Origin: Novosphingobium sp.
GTDB lineage: Bacteria > Pseudomonadota > Alphaproteobacteria > Sphingomonadales > Sphingomonadaceae
DNA: 37,646 nt
NCBI GenBank assembly: GCA_031285165.1
Contig: JAITWR010000107.1
Location: forward strand, 1 to 37,646
Direction of reading: 5' to 3'
Position 1 is the first letter of the stretch, and each line of letters opens with the position of its first letter. Below, in pieces: positions 8,995 through 18,178 of the stretch. The notes below the pieces were generated by a model, which was not told the DNA's origin, searched no databases, and saw only the letters and a list, made by a program, of their open reading frames with translations. The position numbers and the translations under genes are program-made.

Positions 8995-9630
8995 GTGGTC
9001 AAGGCAGGCAAGTGGCGGGGAAGAATGCTACGTTTCCTCGGGCCGCTGCTGGCGGCGGCGGTTCTGACGGCAAGCCCCGCGCAGGCGCAATTTTCAGCCG
9101 GGTTCAAATTCCTCGAAGCGGTTCGCAAGAAGGACGGCAACGCCGTCGAGCAGACACTGAGCCAACCGGGCACGACCATCATCAACACGCGCGATGTCAC
9201 CACCGGCCAGACCGCGCTGCACATCGTCACCCAGCGCCGCGACCCCACCTGGATGACTTTCCTGATCGCCAAAGGCGCCAATGTGAACGCGCGCGACAGC
9301 CGTGGCGTGACCCCGCTGCAACTCGCCTCGGGCCTGGGCTTCGTCGAGGGAGTCGATCTGCTGGTATCGTCCCGGGCGCGGGTCGACGATCCCGACGATG
9401 CCGGCGAGACACCGCTGATATCCGCGGTGCACCGGCACGACACCGCCATGATGCGCATTCTGCTCAAGGCCGGCGCCGATCCCGACCGCAACGACAATTC
9501 GGGCCGCTCGGCGCGCGACTATGCCCTTCTCGAAGGGCGTTCCGGGCCGCTGATTGCCACGATCGATGCGAATTCCAGGCCCAAAGGGCAGCGGACGGGC
9601 GGCGGCGCCGTCTATGGCCCGTCCTTCTGA
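8995..9630 (+). CDS. Ankyrin-repeat protein with signal peptide
   Basis: TALHIVTQRRDPTWMTFLIAKGANVNARDSRGVTPLQLA... repeats; GTG start or internal ATG at 9025. Confidence 0.85.
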   Translation: MVKAGKWRGRMLRFLGPLLAAAVLTASPAQAQFSAGFKFLEAVRKKDGNAVEQTLSQPGTTIINTRDVTTGQTALHIVTQRRDPTWMTFLIAKGANVNARDSRGVTPLQLASGLGFVEGVDLLVSSRARVDDPDDAGETPLISAVHRHDTAMMRILLKAGADPDRNDNSGRSARDYALLEGRSGPLIATIDANSRPKGQRTGGGAVYGPSF

Positions 9631-10309
9631 CGCCATGGCCCCCGCTGCCCCCATCGACGCGGACGGCCTGACCGTTGCGGAACTGCGGCTTGCGCTGGCG
9701 CCGCGCATCGCCGCCGCCGCGGTGTTCGACGGCTGGACCCGCGCCGCCGTGGCCACCGCCGCCGGCGAAACCGGCATCGATCCCGACGTTGCCGCCTATG
9801 CCTTTCCCGCCGGTGCGATGGACATGATCGCCGCCTGGATCGCGCAGATCGACGAGGCCATGGCGCGCGCGCTGGCGCCCGAAGCGCTGGCGGACCTGCC
9901 GGCGCACAAGCGCATCCGCCGGCTGCTGCATTTCCGGTTCGATGCGCTTGCCGGACAGGAAGAAGCGCTGCGCCGCGCGCTGGCGATCATGGCCATGCCG
10001 CAGAACGCCTTGCGCACGCTGCGCCTCGGCTGGCGCAGCGCCGATGCGATGTGGCGTCTCGCCGGCGATTCGGCGACCGATTACAACCACTATACCAAGC
10101 GCGCGATCCTTGCCGGCGTCTATGCCGCGACTCTGGCCGTCTTCGTCGACGACCAGAGCGAGGGCAAGGCCGAAACCCTGGCCTTTCTCGACCGCCGCCT
10201 TGCCGGAGTCGGCCGGCTCGGGAAAGCCAGGGCACGAATACCGGGAACGGGGGGCGAGCATTTCAGCATGGTCAGGCTGCTGGGACGGCTGCGCTATCCG
10301 GCACGCTGA
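9614..10309 (+). CDS. COQ9 family protein (ubiquinone biosynthesis accessory)
   Basis: RALAIMAMPQNALRTLRLGWRSADAMWRLAGDSATDYNHYTKRAILAGVYAATLAVF; start overlaps upstream stop. Confidence 0.88.
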   Translation: MARPSDAMAPAAPIDADGLTVAELRLALAPRIAAAAVFDGWTRAAVATAAGETGIDPDVAAYAFPAGAMDMIAAWIAQIDEAMARALAPEALADLPAHKRIRRLLHFRFDALAGQEEALRRALAIMAMPQNALRTLRLGWRSADAMWRLAGDSATDYNHYTKRAILAGVYAATLAVFVDDQSEGKAETLAFLDRRLAGVGRLGKARARIPGTGGEHFSMVRLLGRLRYPAR

Positions 10310-10335
10310 TTTCCGCCGCCCCGCGCCAGAAGGTA

Positions 10336-10366
10336 ATTGCGAACAAGTTGCAAAAACTTTCGCAAT
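10336..10366. promoter_or_regulatory. Candidate iron-regulator operator upstream of feoAB
   Basis: Perfect 8-bp inverted repeat ATTGCGAA (10336-10343) .. TTCGCAAT (10359-10366), with inner TTGCGAACAAGTTGCAA. Confidence 0.45.
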
Positions 10367-10382
10367 CTGGCAGCGATTCGCC

Positions 10383-10634
10383 ATGGACGAGGGCATCACT
10401 CTGGACATGCTGCCGATCGGTCGCCGGGCGCGCATCGTTGCGATCGACTGGGCAAGGCTGGTCGACGAGGAAGCGCAGCGGCTGCGCGCGCTGGGCCTTG
10501 ATGAAGGCGCGCGGGTGGCGGTTTCGCACCGTGGCGTGCTCGGCGGGCGCGATCCCATCGCGGTGACGATCGGCCGCATGACCGTGGCGCTGCGGCGCGC
10601 GCATGCCAGGGCGATGCGGGTGGAAGCGCTGTAG
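10383..10634 (+). CDS. feoA: FeoA ferrous iron transport protein A
   Basis: MDEGITLDMLPIGRRARIVAIDW...RLRALGLDEGARVAV directly upstream of feoB. Confidence 0.85.
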   Translation: MDEGITLDMLPIGRRARIVAIDWARLVDEEAQRLRALGLDEGARVAVSHRGVLGGRDPIAVTIGRMTVALRRAHARAMRVEAL

Positions 10635-10649
10635 GGTGAGGCGCTTCCG

Positions 10650-12506
10650 ATGAGCAGGCCCCCGATGAGCAGACATCGCACCGCCGCGCTGGTCGGCAAT
10701 CCCAATGCGGGCAAGAGCGCGCTGTTCAACGCGCTGACCGGGGCGCGGCAGAAAATCGCCAACTATCCGGGCGTCACTGTCGAGCGCAAGGCGGGCCGGC
10801 TGGTACTGCCGGACGGAGAGCCGATCGAACTGACCGACCTGCCCGGCAGCTACGGCCTCCACCCGACCAGCCCCGACGAGGCGGTGACGAGCAAGGTCAT
10901 CCTCGGCCAGTTCCCCGGCGAGACATCGCCCGACGTGCTGGTCGTGGTGCTCGACGCCTCGAATCTGGAACAGCATCTGGTTTTTGCGCAGGAAGTGATC
11001 GCTCTCGGCAAGCCGGCCGTGGTGGCGCTCAACATGATCGACCTGGCCGAGCGCGACGGGCTGGTGCTCGATCCCGCGGCGCTCGCGGCGGCGCTGGGCG
11101 TGCCGGTGATCGCGACCGTTGCGGTGCGCCGCCGCGGCCTGGCCGAGCTTGCCGCAGCGATCGCGGCGGCCGAGGCGCGCGCGCCGGGGCCGGAACAGGC
11201 GCATGTCACGCTGCCCGAGCGGCGGCTGACCGCACATGCCATCGCCGAAGCAGTGATCGTCTCGGAAACCGTCAGGCACCGGCTGCATTCCCGGCTCGAT
11301 CGGCTGTTCCTGCACCCCTGGCTCGGGCCGCTGATCCTTTTCGCGCTGCTGTTCGTCGTTTTCCAGGCGGTCTTCGCCTGGGCGACGCCGTTTGCCGACG
11401 GGCTGGAAGCCGTAGTCGGCTGGCTGACGAACGGTGTCCGCAGCATGGCGCCGCCCGGCCTGCTGCGCGATCTCGTCACCGACGGCATCCTTGCGGGCGT
11501 CGGTTCGGTGCTGGTGTTCCTGCCGCAGATCGTCATCCTGTTCTTCTTCATCCTGGCGCTGGAGGCTTCGGGCTACATGGCGCGCGCGGCTTTCCTGATG
11601 GATCGGCTGATGGCGCATGTCGGCCTTTCGGGCCGCAGCTTCATCCCGCTGCTGTCGAGCTTCGCCTGCGCCATTCCCGGCATCATGGCGACGCGCAGCA
11701 TCTCCGACCCGCGCGACCGGCTGACGACGATTCTCATCGCCCCGCTGATGACGTGTTCGGCGCGGCTTCCCGTCTATGCGGTGATCATCGCCGCTTTCAT
11801 CCCCAACCGGAATGTCGGGGGCGGCGTGGGGCTGCAAGGGCTGGTGCTGTTCGCGCTCTATGTGCTCGGCATCGCCTCGGCGATGGTGATCGCGCTGGTA
11901 TTGCGCCGGTCTGTCACCAGGGGCGCGGCCAGCGGCTTCATCATGGAACTGCCGAAGTACCAGATGCCCCGCGCGCGCGACATGGCGATCGGCCTGTTCC
12001 AGCGGGCGTGGATATTCCTGCGTCGCGCGGGGACGATCATTTTCACGGTGACGGTGATCCTGTGGCTGCTGCTCAACTTTCCGCGCGCGGAAGCGGGGCA
12101 GAACCAGGTCGATGCCTCGATCGCGGGCAAGCTGGCCAACGGCCTTGCGGTCGTGGTCGAACCGATCGGCTTCAACCGCGATATTGCGTTGGCGCTGATC
12201 CCGGCAATGGCCGCGCGCGAGGTGGCGGTCAGCTCGCTCGCGACGACCTATGCAGTCGCCTCGAACGACGAGACCAGGGAAACGCGCGCGCTCGGCAGCC
12301 AGCTCAAATCGCACTGGAGCCTGCCGACCGCGCTCGCCTTCCTCGCCTGGTTCGTCTTCGCACCGCAGTGCATGTCGACCATCGCGATCACCCGGCGCGA
12401 AACGAATGGGTGGAAATGGCCCGGGTTCATGCTCGCATATCTGTTCGGCCTCGCCTACACCTTCGCGGGAATCACATACTGGAGCGCCGTCGCGCTCGGG
12501 TTGTAG
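10650..12506 (+). CDS. feoB: Ferrous iron transporter FeoB
   Basis: G1 [17 protein letters not shown]3 DLPGSYGL, then multi-TM region. Confidence 0.97.
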   Translation: MSRPPMSRHRTAALVGNPNAGKSALFNALTGARQKIANYPGVTVERKAGRLVLPDGEPIELTDLPGSYGLHPTSPDEAVTSKVILGQFPGETSPDVLVVVLDASNLEQHLVFAQEVIALGKPAVVALNMIDLAERDGLVLDPAALAAALGVPVIATVAVRRRGLAELAAAIAAAEARAPGPEQAHVTLPERRLTAHAIAEAVIVSETVRHRLHSRLDRLFLHPWLGPLILFALLFVVFQAVFAWATPFADGLEAVVGWLTNGVRSMAPPGLLRDLVTDGILAGVGSVLVFLPQIVILFFFILALEASGYMARAAFLMDRLMAHVGLSGRSFIPLLSSFACAIPGIMATRSISDPRDRLTTILIAPLMTCSARLPVYAVIIAAFIPNRNVGGGVGLQGLVLFALYVLGIASAMVIALVLRRSVTRGAASGFIMELPKYQMPRARDMAIGLFQRAWIFLRRAGTIIFTVTVILWLLLNFPRAEAGQNQVDASIAGKLANGLAVVVEPIGFNRDIALALIPAMAAREVAVSSLATTYAVASNDETRETRALGSQLKSHWSLPTALAFLAWFVFAPQCMSTIAITRRETNGWKWPGFMLAYLFGLAYTFAGITYWSAVALGL

Positions 12507-12523
12507 GCAAAAGAGGCGATTCA

Positions 12524-13027
12524 ATGGCAGGCAGCGTCAACAAGGTTATTCTGATCGGCAATCTCGGCCAGGATCCCGAGATCAAGAGCTTCCAGAACGG
12601 CGGACGGATCGCCAACCTGCGGATAGCGACTTCCGAATCCTGGAAGGATCGCAATACCGGCGAGCGCAGGGAACGCACCGAATGGCACACCGTCGTTCTG
12701 CAATCCGAAGGTCTGGCCGGAGTTGCCGAGCGCTTTCTGCGCAAGGGCAGCAAGGTCTATATCGAAGGCTCGCTGCGTACCCGCAAATGGCAGGACCAGT
12801 CGGGCAATGATCGCTATACGACCGAAATCTCGGTCGGCATGAACGGCTCGATGACGATGCTGGACGGTGCATCGGGCGGCGGCAGCGGCGGCGGTTCGCG
12901 CAGCAGCGGCAGCGGCGGCTGGAACGACAGCGGCGCAAGCAGCGGCAACCGCCCCCCGGCCGCCCCCCCCTCCAGCCATCACCACAGCGACTTCGCCGAC
13001 GACCTGGACGACGATATCCCGTTCTGA
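12524..13027 (+). CDS. ssb: Single-stranded DNA-binding protein
   Basis: [21 protein letters not shown]..., acidic C-terminal tip DDLDDDIPF. Confidence 0.97.
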   Translation: MAGSVNKVILIGNLGQDPEIKSFQNGGRIANLRIATSESWKDRNTGERRERTEWHTVVLQSEGLAGVAERFLRKGSKVYIEGSLRTRKWQDQSGNDRYTTEISVGMNGSMTMLDGASGGGSGGGSRSSGSGGWNDSGASSGNRPPAAPPSSHHHSDFADDLDDDIPF

Positions 13028-13166
13028 TGACGGGCCGTTCATTGCGCCCGGTGAAATCGGTACGGGCATACCTTCAGGGCGGGATGCGGATAATCGGCAC
13101 CGCTTCGCCCCGCCCTGCCCCGTTCCTGCTTCTGCGCAGCCCCTCCCCCACACCGTCACCCTGAAT

Positions 13167-13209
13167 CCCGCACCGTCACCCTGAACCTGTTTCAGGGTGA
13201 CGGTGCGGG
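13167..13209. terminator. 19-bp perfect hairpin between convergent genes (same repeat family as 6894-6990)
   Basis: CCCGCACCGTCACCCTGAA-CCTGT-TTCAGGGTGACGGTGCGGG; lies between ssb stop and the 13396 stop. Confidence 0.75.
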
Positions 13210-13294
13210 GTAACGGGTGCTGGATGAGCGATGCCGAAATTGTGCACGATGCTCTGGAGTCCGTCCGGTTCAGATGGAATCGCTTTTCTCCGTT

Positions 13295-13318
13295 CGTGTC
13301 GAGCGAAGTCGAGACACG
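13295..13318. repeat. Short imperfect palindrome CGTGTCGAGCGAAGTCGAGACACG
   Basis: CGTGTC/GACACG arms around TCGAGCGAAGTCGA; intergenic. Confidence 0.5.
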
Positions 13319-13395
13319 GTGCGCACAGCGTGCCGAAGTTTATCCTGAGGCCGACGGTGAAAGCGCAGCCATGCGATCGGCTGCGAGACGGAATA

Positions 13396-14040
13396 CTATC
13401 CTTCCGCCGGCTCGTCCTTCCAGCCCCAGAACAGACAGCACGGCAGGATGTTCCAGAACTCGAAACCGTCATCGATCCGCTGGAAGTGGCGTTCCATGAA
13501 GTGACGCGCCTTGGCGGTGAACTGGTAAACGAGGAAAGCGCCGCCCGGACGCAGCACGCGCCAGGTGGCGTCGGCGATGGCCGGGCCGATGCCGTCGGGC
13601 AGCGTCGAGAAAGGCAGGCCCGAAAGCACATAGTCGGCATGATCGTGGCCATGCGCGCGCACGATCTCCTCGACATCCGCGGCCGAGCCCAGCACCGCGG
13701 TAAAGCGGCTGTCGCGGATCGTCGAGCGCAGATAGTCGATGTAAAGCGGGTTCGTGTCGATCACGATCAGCGCGCCGTCGCGGCGCAGCCGGTCGAGCAC
13801 CGGGCGGCAGAACGTGCCGATGCCGGGGCCATATTCAACAAAGAGCCTGCATTCGTCCCACTTCACCGGCGCCAGCATCTTGGCGATGGTGAAGCGCGAG
13901 GACGGGATGATCGAACCGACCATTACCGGATGCCGCAGGAAGCCCTCGACGAACACGCCCCATGGACCCAGCATGCGCTTGATCCGGCGCTTGATCCTGT
14001 GGGGCAGCGCTTCTTCTTCGGCAAGCCGGGTGGTGGTCAT
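13396..14040 (-). CDS. Class I SAM-dependent methyltransferase, phospholipid N-methyltransferase (PmtA)-like
   Basis: LFVEYGPGIGTFCRPVLDRL, IVIDTNPLYIDYLR, SGLPFSTLPDG, VLRPGGAFLVYQFT. Confidence 0.8.
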   Translation of the reverse strand: MTTTRLAEEEALPHRIKRRIKRMLGPWGVFVEGFLRHPVMVGSIIPSSRFTIAKMLAPVKWDECRLFVEYGPGIGTFCRPVLDRLRRDGALIVIDTNPLYIDYLRSTIRDSRFTAVLGSAADVEEIVRAHGHDHADYVLSGLPFSTLPDGIGPAIADATWRVLRPGGAFLVYQFTAKARHFMERHFQRIDDGFEFWNILPCCLFWGWKDEPAEG

Positions 14041-14147
14041 GCTGGAACGGGGCCTTACGTGATCTGGTGGGCGTGATGATCGGCAGCTTTACAAAGCCGC
14101 GCGGTATCCCGATTGAGCGGGCCAATGCAAGCGGCCGCTGCGTGCTT

Positions 14148-14492
14148 CTACAGGATTTCGCGCACCCTGTCCTGCGGACGGCACAAGCGGGCACCTTTTT
14201 CAGTCTCGACCAGCGGCCGCTCGATCAGTCCGGGCTCGGCGGCCATCGCGGCGAGCACGGCGGCATCGTCGGCTTGCGGCAGGCCGCGTTCCTCGGCGTC
14301 GGTGCCCCTGAGGCGGAGCCCCTGCTGCGGGGTGATGCCGGCGCTGCGGTAGATCCCGGCAAGCTTCGCCGCGCTCGGCGGGGTTTTCAGATATTCGACC
14401 ACGGTGACTTCAACTCCGGGCGTCTCCTCGAGAATCGCCAGCGTCTTGCGCGAGGTGCCGCAGGCGGGATTGTGCCAGATGGTCGCTTTCAT
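14148..14492 (-). CDS. arsC: Arsenate reductase (glutaredoxin type)
   Basis: MKATIWHNPACGTSRKTLAILEETPGVEVTVVEYLKTPPS. Confidence 0.9.
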   Translation of the reverse strand: MKATIWHNPACGTSRKTLAILEETPGVEVTVVEYLKTPPSAAKLAGIYRSAGITPQQGLRLRGTDAEERGLPQADDAAVLAAMAAEPGLIERPLVETEKGARLCRPQDRVREIL

Positions 14493-14558
14493 GTTCGATC
14501 TCCCGAATTGATCGGCTGGATTTGAGAGGCGGCCGGCGCGCGACACGCAGGCCCGTTC

Positions 14559-14665
14559 CTAGAGCAAGATGCGTGATTTGTGAATCACGCATCTTGCTCC
14601 AGATTTTTGTTGTCGCATCGTTTTGTGCGCAAAACCGGTTCCCACTTTTGCGCACGATGCTCTAG
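14559..14665. repeat. 107-bp MITE-like structured element, CTAG-bounded
   Basis: Terminal CTAGAGC / GCTCTAG; inner 17-bp perfect hairpin GAGCAAGATGCGTGATT-TGTG-AATCACGCATCTTGCTC (14562-14599); second hairpin GTGCGCAAAA..TTTTGCGCAC (14625-14655). Confidence 0.85.
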
Positions 14666-14738
14666 CCACTGGCATCGCGGGAAGTCGAGAGGCTGGTTTG
14701 CCTTCCTCCCCATTGCCTGCGGCGGCCGGGGGAAACGG

Positions 14739-16781
14739 TCATTTCACCCGCACTTTCACGCCCGCCCACAGCGTGCGCGGAGTGCCGAGGTCGATCGAGC
14801 CGCCCTGGTTGCGCGTGACGATATCCTTGCCGGTCAGGTTCTCGCCGCGCAGCACCAGGCTGAAGGGGCCGGCGACCGGCAGCTCGGCATAGGCGTCGAG
14901 CGTGGTCGCGGGGGGCAGCCTGTCGACCTGGAGGTCGTCCTCATACTGCGCGCCGACGTGGCGCAGCGTCGTCGAGAAAGTCCAGCCGGGATGCGGCCGC
15001 CAGGCCAGGGTGGCGCTGGCGGCGATCCTGGGCGTCTGCGCCGGGCGCAGGCCGTCGAGCCGGGCCTGGGCGCCGCTTGCCCGCATTGCGGCGTCGGTCA
15101 GCGCCAGCGAGCCATCGAGGCTCACCGGGCCGAAATGCAGCGAGGCGCCGAATTCCAGGCCCCTGGCGCGGATCGCATCGATGTTCTGCCGCTCCTTGAG
15201 GTTTGTCCCGATGGTAACATTGGCGATCGCGTTCCCGACCTTGTTGCAGAACGCGGTGGCGGACAAGGTCAGCGCGGGGGCCGGAGTGAAATCGATGCCC
15301 CCTTCGAAGCCGCGCAAGCGCTCGTTCCCGAGGCCGGGATTGGCGTTGGTCGTGACCGGAAAGACCACGAACGACCGATAAAGCTCGTTGACCGTGGGCT
15401 GGCGGATGCCGCTGTACCCTGCTGCACGAAGCGACAGGCCGCTGCCCACATGCCACACGGCACCGCCGCGAAAGGACGCTTCCCAGCCGCCGCGATCCGG
15501 GTAACGCCGGTCGGTGAGGACCACGCTGCCCGACGAATCGGTTTCGTGCAGAAAGCCGTTGCGGATGGTCCAGCGGTCGCCGCGGATGCCAGCGGTCAGT
15601 ACCAGCCGGCCAAGCGTCCAGTCATCCTCGATAAACATGCCCAGGTCGCTGTTGCGCCCGCCGGCACGGCGGCGCCTGGTGACCGCGCCGCTGGCGTAGT
15701 TTTCTTCCTCGAACACGGCATCGCCGATGCGCAAGTCGGTGCCGAAACGCAGCACGTGCCTGTCCCCCATCGGCGGGCGGATCTCGATCTTGCCGCCGAG
15801 CCCGGTCGAGGGCGTGCGCCGCTGGTCGAGCGTCCTGGTGAAGCTCGACGCGCTGATGACGGTGTTGTGGAAGTCGCGCGCCTGGACATAGCCGAGCACG
15901 TCGAACCGCCAGTCGCCGCGGCCGACCAGGCGGATGCTGGCGTCCTGGCCGCTCGTCCCGGTGGCCGCCCCGGCGAAGCGCAGCACGCGGTTGTCCGCGA
16001 AAGCCATGACGCGGCCCTGGATCTCGATGTCGCCGGTCAGCGGCGCGACCGCGCGGGCCGAGGCCGACCAGCTATCATAGCCCGCCCTGACGCTGGCCGG
16101 CACACGTTGCGCGGCGGGTGTCGTCCAGAAGCCCCGGCCGCGGTCCCAGCGGCCCGAAAGCTCGGCGAAACCGGCGCCGAGCCCGGGTGCGAGCGTGCCC
16201 GAAAGCTCGGTCCCGCCGCGATCGTCGACCAGCGCCCGGCCCGAAAACAGGCCCAGTTGGCCGGCATCGGCGCTGGTCAGCTCGATCGTGCCCGCCACCG
16301 CGCCCGCGCCGAAAGCGCCCGCACCACCGCCGCGCGTCACCCGCACCGCACCGAGCCGCTCGGGAGCGATCGCGGAAAACGGGATATAGCCGAACATCGG
16401 ATCGGCCAGCGGCACGCCGTCGAGCAGCACGAGCGCGCGGCTGGCGGCATTGCCGCCGAGCGCGCGCAGCGTCACGCCCTGCGCCGAGGGATTGGAGGAG
16501 CGGCTGTCCGAGCGGCGGAACTGCTGGAAGCCGGCGACCGAGGACAGCACATCCTCGATCCGGCCCGAAGCGGAAGCATCGATCCGCTCGCGCGGGATGT
16601 CCTGCACGGCGTAGGCGGGAGTCGCGGGCGTTGTTTCGAGGCCGCGGCCAGTGACGATTATCGGGGCCTGCGGTTCCGCTTCCCCGGCCATTGCCGGGAC
16701 GGAAAAGGCGGCGGCGATTGCACCGAGCGCGACTGTTCGGGCGGACAGCATGATTGCCATCATAGGCAAGGATGGCATCAT
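14739..16781 (-). CDS. TonB-dependent receptor (BtuB/catabolite-uptake type)
   Basis: Signal peptide, plug (VLSSVAGFQQFRRSDSRSSNPSAQGVTLRALGGNAASRALVLLDGVPLADP), C-terminal ..LWAGVKVRVK; start codon ambiguous (16751, 16781 or 16838). Confidence 0.9.
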   Translation of the reverse strand: MMPSLPMMAIMLSARTVALGAIAAAFSVPAMAGEAEPQAPIIVTGRGLETTPATPAYAVQDIPRERIDASASGRIEDVLSSVAGFQQFRRSDSRSSNPSAQGVTLRALGGNAASRALVLLDGVPLADPMFGYIPFSAIAPERLGAVRVTRGGGAGAFGAGAVAGTIELTSADAGQLGLFSGRALVDDRGGTELSGTLAPGLGAGFAELSGRWDRGRGFWTTPAAQRVPASVRAGYDSWSASARAVAPLTGDIEIQGRVMAFADNRVLRFAGAATGTSGQDASIRLVGRGDWRFDVLGYVQARDFHNTVISASSFTRTLDQRRTPSTGLGGKIEIRPPMGDRHVLRFGTDLRIGDAVFEEENYASGAVTRRRRAGGRNSDLGMFIEDDWTLGRLVLTAGIRGDRWTIRNGFLHETDSSGSVVLTDRRYPDRGGWEASFRGGAVWHVGSGLSLRAAGYSGIRQPTVNELYRSFVVFPVTTNANPGLGNERLRGFEGGIDFTPAPALTLSATAFCNKVGNAIANVTIGTNLKERQNIDAIRARGLEFGASLHFGPVSLDGSLALTDAAMRASGAQARLDGLRPAQTPRIAASATLAWRPHPGWTFSTTLRHVGAQYEDDLQVDRLPPATTLDAYAELPVAGPFSLVLRGENLTGKDIVTRNQGGSIDLGTPRTLWAGVKVRVK

Positions 16782-16881
16782 TGAGAATGGCCCCGGAGAC
16801 GACGCATCGCCCATGCCGCATTGACAGTGCCGGCGCAAACGAACAATGAGACACTATAGATCATAAGGATTGCCAGTAGCG

Positions 16882-18066
16882 ATGACGGAAGCCGCCGCCT
16901 GCCCTTTCATCGGTCGCGACGACCGCAAATCCGCCGCGCTTGCCGATGCCGAGGCCAATCCCGATCCCGGCTTCGCGCCGGTCGTCGACTTTGCTTTCGC
17001 GCGTGACCTGATGCGCAGCCCGGCGGTGGTTCAGGGCATGCAGCATGAATTTTTCGCGGAAAAGGATCCGAACCGGGTTCCGGTGATTTTCCTCGATGGC
17101 GAGATCCACAAGAAGCGCCGTTCGCAGCTTGCGCGCTATTTCACGCCCAGGGCCATCAAGGACCGCCACCGTCAGGTGATGGACCGCACCACCGCCGAAC
17201 TGATGGCGCAGCTCAGGCGCAGCGGGCGCGGGCAGCTCGATGTGATGACCCTGCGGCTGGCCAGCGATGTCGCCGCCGAAATCGTCGGCCTGACAGCTTC
17301 GGACGCCTCGGCCATGTCCGAGCGCCTGCGCAAGCTGTTCCGCGCCAGCGGCAAGGCCAGGGGGAACGGTCTGGCGGCCCGCCTCGGCAAAATCGAACAC
17401 GCCTTGCGCACGCTCTGGTTCTTCAATCGTGACGTGAAGCCCGCCATCAGGGACCGCAGGAAGCACGACAGGGATGATGTCATCTCCTTCCTTGTCCGCG
17501 AAGGCTATTCGGATCAGGAAATCCTGGTCGAATGCATGACCTATGCGACCGCGGGAATGATCACCACGCGCGAGTTCATCGTCATGGTGGCCTGGCAGTT
17601 GTTCGGGAGCGAGAGCCTGCGCCGGCAGTTCCTCGAAGGCGACGAGGACGCCCGGTTCGCCATTCTCGACGAGATTCTGCGGATCGATCCGGTCGCGGCC
17701 TATCTCTATCGCCGCGCCGACGAGGACATGGTCACTTCGGAAGGCCGGCAGGTGAAGGCCGGCGAGCGCTTTCTCATCGATATCCGCAAGAGCAATCTCG
17801 ACGAGGCGGCGACCGGGCAGTGCCCGCTGGCGATCGATCCCGAACGCTCCCGGCGCGAGAAGATGCCGGGCAACTGGCTGAGTTTCGGCGACGGCCCGCA
17901 TCGCTGTCCGGGGGCGCAAGTGGCGCTGCATGAAACATGCGTCTTCATCGATGCATTGATGCGCGTGCCGGGCATCCGCCTGGCCAGGGCGCCCGATGTG
18001 GGCTGGATCGAGGAAATCAACGGCTACGAACTGCACGGCGCCTGGGTGGAGTGCCCCGCGGAGTAG
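16882..18066 (+). CDS. Cytochrome P450
   Basis: Heme motif FGDGPHRCPGAQVAL, K-helix EILR, I-helix region YATAGMITTREF. Confidence 0.95.
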   Translation: MTEAAACPFIGRDDRKSAALADAEANPDPGFAPVVDFAFARDLMRSPAVVQGMQHEFFAEKDPNRVPVIFLDGEIHKKRRSQLARYFTPRAIKDRHRQVMDRTTAELMAQLRRSGRGQLDVMTLRLASDVAAEIVGLTASDASAMSERLRKLFRASGKARGNGLAARLGKIEHALRTLWFFNRDVKPAIRDRRKHDRDDVISFLVREGYSDQEILVECMTYATAGMITTREFIVMVAWQLFGSESLRRQFLEGDEDARFAILDEILRIDPVAAYLYRRADEDMVTSEGRQVKAGERFLIDIRKSNLDEAATGQCPLAIDPERSRREKMPGNWLSFGDGPHRCPGAQVALHETCVFIDALMRVPGIRLARAPDVGWIEEINGYELHGAWVECPAE

Positions 18067-18094
18067 AGCCCGCGCGCCGCCGCTGCCGCCGGGG

Positions 18095-18157
18095 TTTCCC
18101 GGTGCGGAAATCGCGCTTGAGAGCGCCGGCGATCCCTGCGAGTTTCCGCACCGGAAA
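18095..18157 (+). promoter_or_regulatory. Complex inverted repeat between P450 and acyl-CoA synthetase genes
   Basis: CCGGTGCGGAAA (18099-18110) / TTTCCGCACCGG (18143-18154); each arm sits in its own TTTCC-N5/6-GGAAA palindrome. Confidence 0.6.
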
Positions 18158-18178
18158 ATGCGTCGGAGATGTCGGGTC

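Noticed and set aside
10272-12524. 750-aa minus-strand ORF
   Set aside because: Antisense to feoA/feoB; no recognisable domain
13393-13400. ATACTATC, matching half of the 27370-27389 palindrome
   Set aside because: Only 8 nt, overlapping the 3' end of a coding gene with no second half; likely chance
14580-16784. 734-aa plus-strand ORF
   Set aside because: Antisense shadow of the TonB receptor at 14739-16781
16782-16881. Cobalamin riboswitch upstream of the BtuB-like receptor
   Set aside because: Gap too short and no B12-box sequence
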